A stretch of 64,000 bases of DNA, taken from assembly GCA_016712525.1 (NCBI GenBank), contig JADJQX010000007.1, positions 248,001 to 312,000 of the forward strand. The letters are read 5' to 3'. This DNA comes from Myxococcales bacterium (GTDB lineage: Bacteria > Myxococcota_A > Polyangia > Polyangiales > Polyangiaceae). This document shows, one piece after another, positions 51,860-60,833 of the stretch (position 1 is the first letter of the stretch; every line of letters begins with the position of its first letter). The notes beneath the pieces are model-generated. The model saw only the letters and a list, made by a program, of their open reading frames with translations. It was not told the origin of the DNA and made no database searches. Position numbers and translations under genes: made by a program.

Positions 51860-51936
51860 CGGCGCCCCCCCGAGAGGGAGACGCCGCCAAAATCGACAGC
51901 CTTTCCGACAGCTTGGAGGCCTGCGGGCCCGTCGCG

Positions 51937-53925
51937 TCAGAACATGACGCCGAGGATGAGGCGCACGGTCTGGGCCGTGGAGAGGCTCAGGTCGGGGGCC
52001 TGGCCGTTCGCCGCGTTGGTGAGCGCGGTCTGCATGTTGGTCTGCTCGCCCGGGAGGTACGAGAGACCTCCGAGCGGGAAGAACACGCCGTACTGGAGCG
52101 CCGAGTAGAAGCCGCCCATCTTGGAGGGCTCGTCGTTCAGCGTGCCGTCTTTGGCCTGGTAGTAGACCTGGAGGTCGAGCTCGATACCGAGGTCGCGCTT
52201 GTTGCCCGGGGTCTGCATGAACTCGCTCGCGCGGGTCCACACGATGGCCGCGCCGCCGCCGAGCTTCTGGCCGTTCGGGTTGCGGAGGAAGTCGTACTCG
52301 ACCGACGGGCGGAAGTAGTACGTGCCCTGCACGCGCGACAGGATGCGGCGGTGGAAGATGTAGTCGACGTAGTAGGCCGGGTGGAACCGGAACGTCGAGA
52401 TCGGGCCGTCCGCGAGGCGCTTCTGGAGGCCGTTGGCGCCCGGCGCGAGCCCCTCGACGTTTCCGTCGCCGCTCGCCCACCCGAAGCCGAAGCCCACGCG
52501 GAGCTTGTCCTCGATGGCCTTGTACTCGGTCTGCGTCGAGAGACCGAACTGGCGAATGCCGATCGGATCGCTCAGGTTGTTCTTCGCGGGGCTGTTGCCG
52601 ATCGAGCCGAGCACCGAGGCGAACTCGGCCTCGAAGCGGAACTTGCGGTAGAGTACCTGGAGCCAGGCGTCGGGGATGAACGCGGAGGCGTCGCGGCGCT
52701 CGAGGCCACGGTTCACCGACGTGGGCGCCGTGTCCGCCGTGAGCGGGTTCTCGGTCGCGGTCACGTCGAGGTACTGCTTGCGGTACATCGCGAAGAGGCC
52801 GCCGTTGACGACGATGTCGCCCTTGGCGAGCTTGAGGCGCTGCAGCTCGGGGTTCGTGCGGTGCGCGACGACCGCCGACCACTGGCCGACGTTCGTGAGG
52901 TTCGCCGTGTTGTAGGGCTGGCCTCCGCCCGCGTCGAAGGGGCTCGCGTTCGTGGGCCCGGTCGAGACGAAGTCCCACGAGCCGCCGAAGTAGAGGTCGA
53001 GGCTCTTGATGCCCGACACGAACATGATGCGGTCGGAGTTCGTCTGGTAGTCGTCGTCGATGCGGTCGCCCGAGTTGACGAGCATGCCCATGCCCCAGTG
53101 GAGCGGCATGCGGCCGAAGCGGAGCTGACCGACGGGCGAGACGTACTCGGCCCACGCGCGCTGCACGTCGATCGAGTTTTTGTAGCCGTTGATGCCGGCG
53201 GTGGGCACGCTCTGCGACGTGCTGAAGGCGCTGAGCGGGGCGTAGCCGTTCACGCCGTTCGCGGCGGGGCGGTACCCGGAGCTGCCGGTGCCGCTCGGCG
53301 ACATGGCGTACGCGTCGGGGGTGGACCCGAGCACGACGTTGTTGAGGAAGTCGACCTGCGAGAGGATGCGCAGGTTGTCGGAGATGTGGATCTCCGGGTT
53401 GAGGCGGAGCCTCATGTTGGCGCCCGACTGGGTCTTGTCGGCGCAGAGCTCGTTGCCGGCGGCGCCGCAGAGCTTCACGTCACGGGGGGTGCCGTTCTGC
53501 GTGGAGTACGAGTGATCGAGCGGGTGGGCCCACAGGTTCTTCTCGTCGCTCGGGTCGTTGAAGCGGCCGAGGGCGAAGTTGTGGAAGAGCTCGCCGCGCG
53601 TGCGGAAGTAGCCGTGCAGCTCGAGCACCGGGCGCGTCCGCCCCCACCAGTCGTCGGCGAAGATGGTGGACGGGTTGCCCGTGATGGCGCTCTCGTCGGG
53701 GCGGGCCTCACCCTGCGCGACGAGCTTACGCTGGTCTTGGGCTGGGTCGGGCGCGGCCTCGGGCGGCGCCCCCGAGGTGGTCTTGGCCTCCGGCATCAGG
53801 TTGCCGCGCGGTTCGGGCAACGAAGGGCCTCCCACCGTCTGGGCGTGGGCGGATCGGGCCGCCGTGGTGGTGAGCCCGCCGAGCACGGCGGCAAGAAGTA
53901 GCGGATAAGATGCGCGGATCTGCAT
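51937..53925 (-). CDS. Outer-membrane protein, TIGR04551-like family
   Basis: Exported protein of 662 residues. The signal peptide LLLAAVLGGLTTTAARSAHAQ is followed by a Pro/Glu-rich region. A long sequence then has alternating hydrophobic and polar residues and aromatic girdles typical of a beta-barrel (for example VLELHGYFRTRGELFHNFALG, LRLNPEIHISDNLRILSQVDFLNN and RAWAEYVSPVGQLRFGRMPLHWG). The last residues LILGVMF end in Phe, as expected for BAM substrates. From memory this matches the myxobacterial TIGR04551 family, of unknown function. It may form a pore or a surface protein. Confidence 0.8.
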   Translation of the reverse strand: MQIRASYPLLLAAVLGGLTTTAARSAHAQTVGGPSLPEPRGNLMPEAKTTSGAPPEAAPDPAQDQRKLVAQGEARPDESAITGNPSTIFADDWWGRTRPVLELHGYFRTRGELFHNFALGRFNDPSDEKNLWAHPLDHSYSTQNGTPRDVKLCGAAGNELCADKTQSGANMRLRLNPEIHISDNLRILSQVDFLNNVVLGSTPDAYAMSPSGTGSSGYRPAANGVNGYAPLSAFSTSQSVPTAGINGYKNSIDVQRAWAEYVSPVGQLRFGRMPLHWGMGMLVNSGDRIDDDYQTNSDRIMFVSGIKSLDLYFGGSWDFVSTGPTNASPFDAGGGQPYNTANLTNVGQWSAVVAHRTNPELQRLKLAKGDIVVNGGLFAMYRKQYLDVTATENPLTADTAPTSVNRGLERRDASAFIPDAWLQVLYRKFRFEAEFASVLGSIGNSPAKNNLSDPIGIRQFGLSTQTEYKAIEDKLRVGFGFGWASGDGNVEGLAPGANGLQKRLADGPISTFRFHPAYYVDYIFHRRILSRVQGTYYFRPSVEYDFLRNPNGQKLGGGAAIVWTRASEFMQTPGNKRDLGIELDLQVYYQAKDGTLNDEPSKMGGFYSALQYGVFFPLGGLSYLPGEQTNMQTALTNAANGQAPDLSLSTAQTVRLILGVMF

Positions 53926-53974
53926 CGCGAGGGCCTTCTAACATGGGTCTCGCCGTGCGGAACGAAGGAATGCG

Positions 53975-54691
53975 TCAGGTGACCTTCGGCCTCGGCCGCC
54001 GCCGCACGTAGAGCGCGCCGGCCAACGTGGCCACGACGACCATCACGAGCGTGGTTTCGCGCGGATTTTTGGCCGACCCCACGACGCCGCGGAGGGGCAG
54101 GGAGGGAGCGGGCTCCGCGACGAACGGACCCTCGAACCGGGTGGCGCGTGCCGCGAAGCCTTCCCCGAAGCTCACGGCGAAGCACCCGACGCCGATGGCG
54201 CCTCGTTCACCCCGAAACCCGAGGAAGAGCGAGGCCTCCGAGGTGTCTCCGTCCCGGGCGCGGAGCTCGTGCCGGCGTGTGTGGGGTAACGTGGGCCGAG
54301 CAGGGGTCTCCTCCCACCGGGGTGGGGCTCCGCGCGCGCGGAGAAGCGTGCTCGTCGCGAGCCCGGCGAGCCTCTCGAACACGATGGGCTCGGCCTCGTC
54401 GACCCAGCCCGCCGAGGCCGACACCTCCACGCAGGCGGCCACGAGCCCCGCTGTTGCGTCGCCATAGGCCTCGTACGCCACCACCTCGGCGGGGGGAGAG
54501 GCGTGGCGAAGGTCCGGGGCGGGCAACGACCACGGTGGGCCGTGGGTCGCGACGATGCGCACCTCGGGCTCGGCGTGGGCTCGGCCGAAAGACGCGAAGA
54601 GCCCCGCGAGGACGAGCGCCACGGTCGCACCCCGAGAGCGAGCCGAGCGCGCTCGATCGGGCGCGCGTCGGTCGACGTCGCGGAGCATCAC
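53975..54691 (-). CDS. Hypothetical exported protein with C-terminal membrane anchor
   Basis: Protein of 238 residues. An N-terminal signal-like helix (ATVALVLAGLFASFGRAHA, about residues 22-40) is followed by a soluble exported domain with two Cys (AACVEV, VGCFAV). A second hydrophobic segment near the end (TTLVMVVVATLAGALYV) is followed by Arg-rich RRRPRPK, which would leave the C-terminus inside. No family is recognised. Its GTG (or the next ATG, 54688) start overlaps the stop of the MerR-type gene by one base, so the two are probably co-translated. Confidence 0.65.
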   Translation of the reverse strand: MMLRDVDRRAPDRARSARSRGATVALVLAGLFASFGRAHAEPEVRIVATHGPPWSLPAPDLRHASPPAEVVAYEAYGDATAGLVAACVEVSASAGWVDEAEPIVFERLAGLATSTLLRARGAPPRWEETPARPTLPHTRRHELRARDGDTSEASLFLGFRGERGAIGVGCFAVSFGEGFAARATRFEGPFVAEPAPSLPLRGVVGSAKNPRETTLVMVVVATLAGALYVRRRPRPKVT

Positions 54692-55182
54692 TACCCTTCG
54701 TCGAGCGACGCGAGCAGCTCCTCGAGCTCGGCGCGAAGGCCGAGGAGGGAGGTGCGGGTCTCGGTCATACGGTCGTGCCGGAGGTCCATCCCCGAGGTCG
54801 GGGTGGGCTCTGGCTCGACGCTGGGCCCGGCGACGGGCGACGCGGACACCTCGGTGACGCCCGAGACACGGAGCTCACTGTCGGGGGCGTCGGACGTCTC
54901 GTCGTTTCGGCCGAGCTTCTTCTTCGCGCCGGCGATCGTGAAGCCCTCTTCGTAGAGGAGGGATCGCACGCGGAGGAGGTTCTCCACGTCCTTTCGGGAG
55001 TAGACGCGCTGGCCTTTGGCGCTCTTCGTCGGGCGGATCGCGCGAAACTCTCGCTCCCAATAGCGGAGCACGTGAGGCTCGACGCCGACGAGCCCGGCGA
55101 CCTCACCGATGCGAAAATAGAGCTTCGACGGCAAGGTGCCGCTCGACGCCGAAGACACGGGCCCACGACCCTTCAGGCTCAC
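54691..55182 (-). CDS. MerR-family transcriptional regulator
   Basis: Protein of 163 residues. The N-terminal helix-turn-helix is of MerR type: FRIGEVAGLVGVEPHVLRYWEREF (about residues 22-46), wing GQRVYSRKDVENLLRVRSLL, then a helical GFTIAGAKKKLG segment. No effector-binding Cys pattern is seen, and the remainder is an acidic variable tail ending in a helix (LLGLRAELEELLASLDEG). It lies 82 bp downstream of ihfA, an order that also occurs in other deltaproteobacteria-like genomes. Target genes are unknown. Confidence 0.88.
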   Translation of the reverse strand: MSLKGRGPVSSASSGTLPSKLYFRIGEVAGLVGVEPHVLRYWEREFRAIRPTKSAKGQRVYSRKDVENLLRVRSLLYEEGFTIAGAKKKLGRNDETSDAPDSELRVSGVTEVSASPVAGPSVEPEPTPTSGMDLRHDRMTETRTSLLGLRAELEELLASLDEG

Positions 55183-55264
55183 GCGGGGCGCCTCGCATCA
55201 CGTACGCGGGGACGCGCCGGAAACGGACGATGCGTTCGCGGAAGGCGCGCGCGGGCCCCCATGC

Positions 55265-55582
55265 TCAGCCGCCGGTCGCCGTGGTCGCCGGTGCCTCGCC
55301 CTCGCGGGCGTTCAACGCAAGCTTCAAGATTTGGCTCGCCTTGAAGGTGAGCACGCGGCGCTCGCTGATCTTGATCGGGTCGCCGGTCTGCGGGTTCCGA
55401 CCTGGGCGCTGGCGCTTGTCGCGGAGGACGAAGTTCCCGAACCCGCTGACCTTGATCTTCTCGCCGCGCCCCAAGGTCTCTTTCATCATCTCGAAGACGA
55501 GATCGACCATATCGGCGGACTCTTTCCTCGAGAACCCACCCACCTTGGCGTACAGCGCTTGGACGATTTCGGCTTTCGTCAT
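55265..55582 (-). CDS. ihfA: Integration host factor alpha subunit
   Basis: HU/IHF-family DNA-bending protein of 105 residues. MTKAEIVQALYAKVGGFSRK, the helical clasp, then the signature GEKIKVSGFGNFVLRDKRQR-PGRNPQTGDPI with the Pro that intercalates in DNA (GRNPQTG) and RRVLTFKAS are all present. The start at 55582 is fixed by a strong AAGGAGGGGG eight bases upstream. The C-terminal Ala/Thr tail is longer than in E. coli. Likely acts as an alpha-beta heterodimer or homodimer in chromosome organisation and sigma-54 promoter architecture. Confidence 0.95.
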   Translation of the reverse strand: MTKAEIVQALYAKVGGFSRKESADMVDLVFEMMKETLGRGEKIKVSGFGNFVLRDKRQRPGRNPQTGDPIKISERRVLTFKASQILKLALNAREGEAPATTATGG

Positions 55583-55703
55583 GATAGCCCCCTCCTTGCC
55601 CCGCCACGCGGCCGGGCGGTGCTGAGGGGCGGTCACGAAGACGGACCACCCCGGGTAACACCCCAGGATTAAGGCACTTTTCTCCGACGGCGCCAAGCCC
55701 CAA

Positions 55704-55745
55704 AATTCGATTTCTTCGTCATAATTCGGTGGCTTACGAAATTCG
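55704..55745 (-). promoter_or_regulatory. AT-rich upstream region of ihfA with three AATTCG repeats
   Basis: AATTCG occurs at 55704, 55723 and 55740 (spacing 19 and 17) in the most AT-rich part of the 264-bp gap before ihfA. It may mark the promoter and an operator, possibly for autoregulation. No clear -10/-35 pair was found. Confidence 0.35.
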
Positions 55746-55846
55746 AAACGGTCCGCGTGACGTCGCGCCGCTGCGTTCGAAACACGTCGGGCCTGCCACT
55801 CGCGCGCGCGCTCGGCGTGCGGAGGGCAGGCCCGGGGAACGGGCGC

Positions 55847-57448
55847 TCAGGCCGCGAGCTCTTCCTGCGAGGCGGCGGGCGGCGGGACGCTCTCGAGCGA
55901 AGCGGGCATCATGCCGGCCTCGTACGCGGCGAGGGCGGCGCGGCGGCGTGCGGCCTGCTCGGTGGCGACGAGCAGCGCGACGTAGCCGTACCCGAAGGTG
56001 AAGAGCATCGCGAAGGGCATCGCGAACCAGTGGCCGGTGTGGAGCGAGGCGAGCACCGACACGAGGCTGTAGGCCGAGAGCACGAGCTCGGTCATCGGGA
56101 GGTCGGCGCGGGCGTGGTAGCGCTGGCCGGCCTTCACGAGGTCGCCCGCCTTGGGCGTGCGCACGAACTCGCCCGCCATCGAGCGGAGACCCTCGAAGAC
56201 GGCCTTCGTGAGGTGGGGCGCGAGACCGCAGCCGAGCGCGAGCAGGGCGGGGAGGCTCTTCAGCGCCTCGCGACGCGAGCGGCCCTGGGCCGACATCGCC
56301 ATCGCGTAGAACGCCGCGAGCGACCCGGTCGTGCCGATGCAGAGCGGGAGGTCGATGAGGAACATGGTGCGAACGTCGGTCGCGGGCATGAGGAGCAGCG
56401 CGGGCAAGAGGAGCACGCTGAGGAGCACCATGAGCGGGTACGCGAAGTGCGGCGTCATGTGGAAGAAGCCCTCGATGCGCTGCATCACCGTGAGGTGCGA
56501 GGCCGTGAGGAGCCGCTTCATGAGCTTGCGCGAGGTCTGCACCGTGCCCTTGGCCCAGCGGAACTGCTGCGCGCGGAAGGCGCTCACGTCCTCGGGGAGC
56601 TCGGCGGGGGTGACCACGTCCTCGCGGTAGCCGAACTTCCAGCCGGCCATCTGGGCGCGGTAGCTCAGGTCGAGGTCCTCGGTGAGCGTGTCGTGCTCCC
56701 AGCCGCCCGCGTCCTTGATGGCCTCGCGGCGCCACATACCGCCGGTACCCGAGAAGTTGAAGAGCCAGCCGGCGGCCGCGCGCGCGCGGTTCTCGACGAG
56801 GTGGTGGCCGTCGAGCATGAGGGCCTGGACGCGCGTGAGGAGCGACACCTCGCGGTTCAGGTGACCCCAGCGGGCCTGCACCATGCCGACCTTCGGATCG
56901 GCGACGAAGTGCGGGACGAGGGCGCGGAGGAAGTCGGGCTGGGGGATGAAGTCGGCGTCGAAGATCGCGATGAGCTCGCCCTTCGCGACCGTGAGGCCCG
57001 CGTCGAGCGCGCCGGCCTTGTAGCCCGTGCGATCGACACGGTGGATGTAGCGGATGTCGAGCCCACCTTCGGCGAGCTTGCGGACGTGGTCGATGACGAG
57101 CATGCGGGTCTCGTCGGTCGAGTCGTCGAGGACTTGGACCTCGAGCAGCTCGCGCGGGTAGTCGAGCGTGGCGACGGCGTCGAGGAGGCGCGTGGCGACG
57201 GTGGCCTCGTTGTAGAGCGGGAGCTGCACCGTCACCGCGGGGAGGCCGTCGGCGGACGGGCGCTCCGGCAGCGACGGGACCCCGGCCTTCATGGCGCGGA
57301 GCTTCTTCGCGAGGCGAAGGCACGTGATGACGAGGTGCGACCTGTGGAGGCCGTACATCGACAAGAGGCCCAGGACGGTGAAGTAGGCGACACACAAGGC
57401 GACGTGCATGGCAGGAACCAAAGCACTCGCCCCCCCGGGAGTTGTCAT
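55847..57448 (-). CDS. Membrane glycosyltransferase, GT2 (cellulose-synthase-like)
   Basis: Processive-type beta-glycosyltransferase of 533 residues. N-terminal membrane helix (about 15-37), then the GT-A catalytic domain: TVQLPLYNEATVATRLLDAV, VQVLDDSTDET (first Asp), IAIFDADFIPQPDFL (DxD), TEDLDLSYRAQMAGW (catalytic TED) and the QQFRWAKGT (QxxRW) motif. Four to six C-terminal membrane helices follow. It is closest to CSLA/mannan-type or glucan synthases; the sugar and product are not evident. No c-di-GMP-binding PilZ domain is present. The start at 57448 lies 19 bp from a nested inverted repeat. Confidence 0.92.
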   Translation of the reverse strand: MTTPGGASALVPAMHVALCVAYFTVLGLLSMYGLHRSHLVITCLRLAKKLRAMKAGVPSLPERPSADGLPAVTVQLPLYNEATVATRLLDAVATLDYPRELLEVQVLDDSTDETRMLVIDHVRKLAEGGLDIRYIHRVDRTGYKAGALDAGLTVAKGELIAIFDADFIPQPDFLRALVPHFVADPKVGMVQARWGHLNREVSLLTRVQALMLDGHHLVENRARAAAGWLFNFSGTGGMWRREAIKDAGGWEHDTLTEDLDLSYRAQMAGWKFGYREDVVTPAELPEDVSAFRAQQFRWAKGTVQTSRKLMKRLLTASHLTVMQRIEGFFHMTPHFAYPLMVLLSVLLLPALLLMPATDVRTMFLIDLPLCIGTTGSLAAFYAMAMSAQGRSRREALKSLPALLALGCGLAPHLTKAVFEGLRSMAGEFVRTPKAGDLVKAGQRYHARADLPMTELVLSAYSLVSVLASLHTGHWFAMPFAMLFTFGYGYVALLVATEQAARRRAALAAYEAGMMPASLESVPPPAASQEELAA

Positions 57449-57466
57449 GGACTTGTAAATCGTCGT

Positions 57467-57515
57467 ACACCTTTGTTGCGAAGCGTCATGGCTTTTCGCA
57501 ATGATTCAAAGGTGT
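57467..57515 (-). promoter_or_regulatory. Nested inverted repeat upstream of the GT2 gene
   Basis: Outer perfect 9-bp repeat ACACCTTTG (57467-57475) / CAAAGGTGT (57507-57515) encloses inner perfect 7-bp repeat TTGCGAA (57476-57482) / TTCGCAA (57495-57501). In a transcript it would form a 16-bp stem with a 5-nt bulge and 12-nt loop, 18 bases from the GT2 ATG. As DNA it is two stacked palindromes. The 195-bp gap back to hutH contains nothing else recognisable. Confidence 0.65.
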
Positions 57516-57643
57516 TGCGTATGTAGACGGGCACCCGTGGCCCGTGTGACACCCGTCGCCGACCCCCCGCGTCAAGGGATCGGCGTGGTGTTTCCCACCT
57601 CTGAGGAGAGGTGCGCTCAGCGAGGGACCGGCGAGGCCGCCCT

Positions 57644-59203
57644 TCAGGCCAGGTGGCCGACGGCCGCGCAGGCCTCGTCGGCAAGGGCTCCGCTCGCGAC
57701 GAGCTCGGCGACGGCCTCGATGTCACGGTAGAGCGGCCGGTCGCCCGTCATCGGGGCGACGACCTTTCGAATCGTGGCGAGGGCGGCGCGCACACCTCGG
57801 CTCGGGCGGAGCGGGGCGCGCTGATCGACCCCTGCGGCCGCCGTCATGAGCTCGATGGCGAGCGTGTTGCGGGTGTTCTTGACGACCATCGCGAGCTTGC
57901 GCGCGCTGACGCTGCCCATGCTCACGTGGTCTTCTTTGCCGGCGGAAGAGGGGATGCTGTCGACGCTCGCGGGGTGGCAGAGCACCTTGTTCTCGCTCAC
58001 GAGGGACGCCGCCGCCACTTGCGCGATCATGAAGCCCGAGTGGAGGCCCGAGCCGGCCGCGAGGAAGGGCGTGAGGCCCGTGGAGAGCGCCGGGTTCACG
58101 AGCTGCTCGACGCGCCGCTCGCTGATGTTGCCGAGCTCGGCCACGGCCATGGCCACGAGGTCGAGCGCGAGGGCGAGGGGCTGCCCGTGGAAGTTGCCGC
58201 CGCTCAGGATCTCGGTCCCGTCGCGGCCGAGGAACACGCTCGGGTTGTCGGTCACCGAGCTCACCTCACGCTCGAGCACCCCGCGGACCCACCCGAGGGC
58301 GTCGCGCGTGGCCCCGTGCACTTGGGGCATGCAGCGCAGCGAGTAGGCGTCTTGGACCTTGCCGCAGTCTTTGTGGGACGCGGCGATCTCGCTGTCGGCG
58401 AGGAGGGCGCGCAGGTTCTTCGACACGACGGCTTGGCCGGGGTGAGGACGGGCGAAGTGGAGGCGCTCGTCGAACGGCGTCGTCGACCCCTTGAGGGCCT
58501 CGAGGCTCACCGAGCCGGCGATGTCGGCGGCTGTCGCGAGCCGCTCGGCGTCGAGGAGCGCGAGCGTGCCGAGGGAGGCCATGTACTGGGTGCCATTGAT
58601 GAGCGCGAGGCCCTCTTTCGCCTCGAGCTCGATCGGCGAAATCCCACATGATTTCATGGCCTCGGCCCCCGACACGAGGGGGCCTTCGCCCACGCGGGCC
58701 TCGCCCTCTCCGATGAGCACGAGGGAGAGGTGTGCGAGAGGCGCGAGGTCTCCGGAGGCGCCGACCGACCCCTGCGCGGGGATGCGCGGTGTCACGCCGC
58801 GGTTCAGCATCTCGACGAGGGTGTCGAGCACGAGCGGGCGCACGCCGGAGTGCCCGAGGGCGAGCACCTGGGCGCGGAGCAGCATGATGCCGCGCACCTC
58901 GGGGGTGGGCAGGTCCTCGCCGATGCCGGTCGCGTGGGAGCGCACGAGGTTCTGCTGGAGGGCGCGTACGTCGGTCGCCGAGATGCGCGTCTCGGAGAGC
59001 GCCCCGAAGCCGGTGTTGACGCCGTACACGTTGCGCGCGGCGTCTCCGGCGGCGGTGATCTCGTCGATGGCGGCGCGGGAGGCCTCGACCTTCTTCCGGG
59101 CCTCGGGGTCGACCGTGACGGCGCGCCCACGACGGGCCACCTCCTCGAGCGACTCGAGCGAGATGGGGAGACCGAGGACGACGGGCGGACCGCTCATGCT
59201 CAT
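57644..59203 (-). CDS. hutH: Histidine ammonia-lyase
   Basis: Deaminates histidine to urocanate, the first step of histidine breakdown. The 519 residues contain YGVNTGFGALSETRI, the MIO-forming Ala-Ser-Gly in GSVGASGDLAPLAHLSL (about residue 150), NGTQYMASLG and QDAYSLRCMPQVHGA (about 288). The complete set of HutH landmarks makes other MIO enzymes (PAL/TAL) less likely, but substrate cannot be proven. hutU, hutI and hutG are not adjacent. The start is the ATG at 59203 with a second Met two codons later. Confidence 0.93.
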   Translation of the reverse strand: MSMSGPPVVLGLPISLESLEEVARRGRAVTVDPEARKKVEASRAAIDEITAAGDAARNVYGVNTGFGALSETRISATDVRALQQNLVRSHATGIGEDLPTPEVRGIMLLRAQVLALGHSGVRPLVLDTLVEMLNRGVTPRIPAQGSVGASGDLAPLAHLSLVLIGEGEARVGEGPLVSGAEAMKSCGISPIELEAKEGLALINGTQYMASLGTLALLDAERLATAADIAGSVSLEALKGSTTPFDERLHFARPHPGQAVVSKNLRALLADSEIAASHKDCGKVQDAYSLRCMPQVHGATRDALGWVRGVLEREVSSVTDNPSVFLGRDGTEILSGGNFHGQPLALALDLVAMAVAELGNISERRVEQLVNPALSTGLTPFLAAGSGLHSGFMIAQVAAASLVSENKVLCHPASVDSIPSSAGKEDHVSMGSVSARKLAMVVKNTRNTLAIELMTAAAGVDQRAPLRPSRGVRAALATIRKVVAPMTGDRPLYRDIEAVAELVASGALADEACAAVGHLA

Positions 59204-59259
59204 GGGCGCGGCTTAGCCGGCCTCGTGCCGCCGAGTAAAGGAGATCCGCCCTCGGCGCT

Positions 59260-60831
59260 TCAGCCGCCGGGGGACGGAACGATCGTGTGCTCGTGGAGGA
59301 CCTTTCCCGTCCCCGAAACGAAGGTGACCGTGAGGGCGTGCGACCCTCGGGCGATCGTGACGAGGCCGAAGCTCTGCCGCCCCGCCCATGGCCCCGAGCC
59401 GGAGGTCTCGGGCTCCTCGACCCGAAAGAGCACCTCGGGCCCGAACGTGCCGTCCTTGGCCTTCGGGGGGAAGCTCTTCGCGTGAAGGGGGCCCGCGATG
59501 CACTCGTGGAACGGGTAGAAATCGGTGTGGGCGGCGTGGGCCGGGTCGAAGCGATGGAGCGCCGCGTAGTGCACGTCGGCCGTGAGAAAGAGCAGGTTCT
59601 TCACGCCGGCCGCCCGGAGCGCCGAGAGCAGGCGCGCGATCTCCTTCTCACGCCCTCGCGGGGGCCCGTCGCCTTGGCCTATGCCGTCGAAGGTGCGCGG
59701 CACGCCCCCGGGCCCGTAGTCGTGCGGGAGGACGAGCCCGATGGGCATGTCGGTCGTCACGATCTTCCACGTGGACCTCGAGCGCGTGAGGCGGTCGATG
59801 AGCCAGCCGAGCTGCGCCTCACCGAAGAACGCGGAGCCCTCGGGCTCGTCGTTCGGGCCGTCGGGGCTCCTGTAGCTTCGCCCGTCGAGGAAGAAGAGCT
59901 CGGCGCCCGGTCCCCACACGACGCTCCGGTAGAGCGCGGGGCTCGGCCGGAAGGGGACGTGCTCGTGCATGGCCCGGGAGGCGCGAGCCATGAGGACGCT
60001 CGCGTCGCGCTCGGTGTAGCGCTCGTCGGTGCCGCGCTGGCCGGGCCAGAAGTCGTTCCAGACCTCGTGGTCGTCCCAAATCGCGAAGAGGGGCACGTCC
60101 GCGGCGAGCTTGCGCACGTTCTCGCACAAAAAGGGGTAGGCGAACGCGTCGCGAAAATCTTGAAGAGATTCGGCGACATGGGACTTTCCTGGGGTGACCA
60201 GGTTCTTCCACACGGTGCCGTCCGGGAGGGGGACCTCCGGGGACAGGGGGCCGTCGGCGTAGATGAGATCGCCTGCGTGCACGAAGAGCTCGGGCTCCGC
60301 GGCATGGACGGCGCGGTAGCTCGCGAGCCCGCCGCGCGTGACGTCGATGCCGAAGCCCTGGCCGACCGTGTCGCCGGACCACGCGAAGCGAATCTCTCGG
60401 TCGAGCGTCGGGGGAGGGGCGGTGCGGGTCGCTCCGAACGTGTACGCGCGGCTCGACTCTCCGAACGTCGCGCGGAAACGGAGCTTCTCGCCGCTCGGCA
60501 GGCCGTCGCAGAGCACCTGCGCGGTGAAGTCCCGCTCCGGGCCGGCGACCGGCCCGAAAAACCTCTTCGCCCGCGCGAACGAAGGGTCGCTCGCGGTCGT
60601 GACGTCGACCACGAGGCGCTCTCCGGCGCTCTCGGGCTCGGCGCGCGCCCAGAGGACGGCCGAGCTCGCGTCGACGTCTCCCGATTGAACGGCGCGGGGA
60701 GAGAAGCCCGCGGCGGTGCGCGCTCTCGCCGCGGGCCGCACGTCCCCTCGAGGACCGACGCAGCCCGCCGCCAAGGCCCCGAGCGCGCCCGAGAGCAAAT
60801 GCCTCCGTGAGACCCGAGGCGGCCTCGGCAC
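59260..60831 (-). CDS. phoD: PhoD-family alkaline phosphatase/phosphodiesterase
   Basis: Exported Fe/Ca-type phosphoesterase of 523 residues. A twin-arginine-like N-terminus (SRRHLLSGALGALAAGC) also has a lipobox (LAAGC). The Fn3-like N-terminal domain ends in RFAWSGDT; metal-binding blocks are ELFVHAGDLIYADG, LFAIWDDHEVWNDFWPG, LFFLDGRSYRSP and FLTADVHYAAL. Typical PhoD residues Asp, His and Asn are all visible. It would release phosphate outside the cell. No Pho box was searched for. A small gene (60834-61079) precedes it by two bases. Confidence 0.93.
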   Translation of the reverse strand: MPRPPRVSRRHLLSGALGALAAGCVGPRGDVRPAARARTAAGFSPRAVQSGDVDASSAVLWARAEPESAGERLVVDVTTASDPSFARAKRFFGPVAGPERDFTAQVLCDGLPSGEKLRFRATFGESSRAYTFGATRTAPPPTLDREIRFAWSGDTVGQGFGIDVTRGGLASYRAVHAAEPELFVHAGDLIYADGPLSPEVPLPDGTVWKNLVTPGKSHVAESLQDFRDAFAYPFLCENVRKLAADVPLFAIWDDHEVWNDFWPGQRGTDERYTERDASVLMARASRAMHEHVPFRPSPALYRSVVWGPGAELFFLDGRSYRSPDGPNDEPEGSAFFGEAQLGWLIDRLTRSRSTWKIVTTDMPIGLVLPHDYGPGGVPRTFDGIGQGDGPPRGREKEIARLLSALRAAGVKNLLFLTADVHYAALHRFDPAHAAHTDFYPFHECIAGPLHAKSFPPKAKDGTFGPEVLFRVEEPETSGSGPWAGRQSFGLVTIARGSHALTVTFVSGTGKVLHEHTIVPSPGG

Positions 60832-60833
60832 GG

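Noticed and set aside
51448..53901. 817-residue plus-strand frame opposite the outer-membrane protein
   Set aside because: Shadow of the TIGR04551-like gene; composition typical of antisense frames in high-GC DNA.
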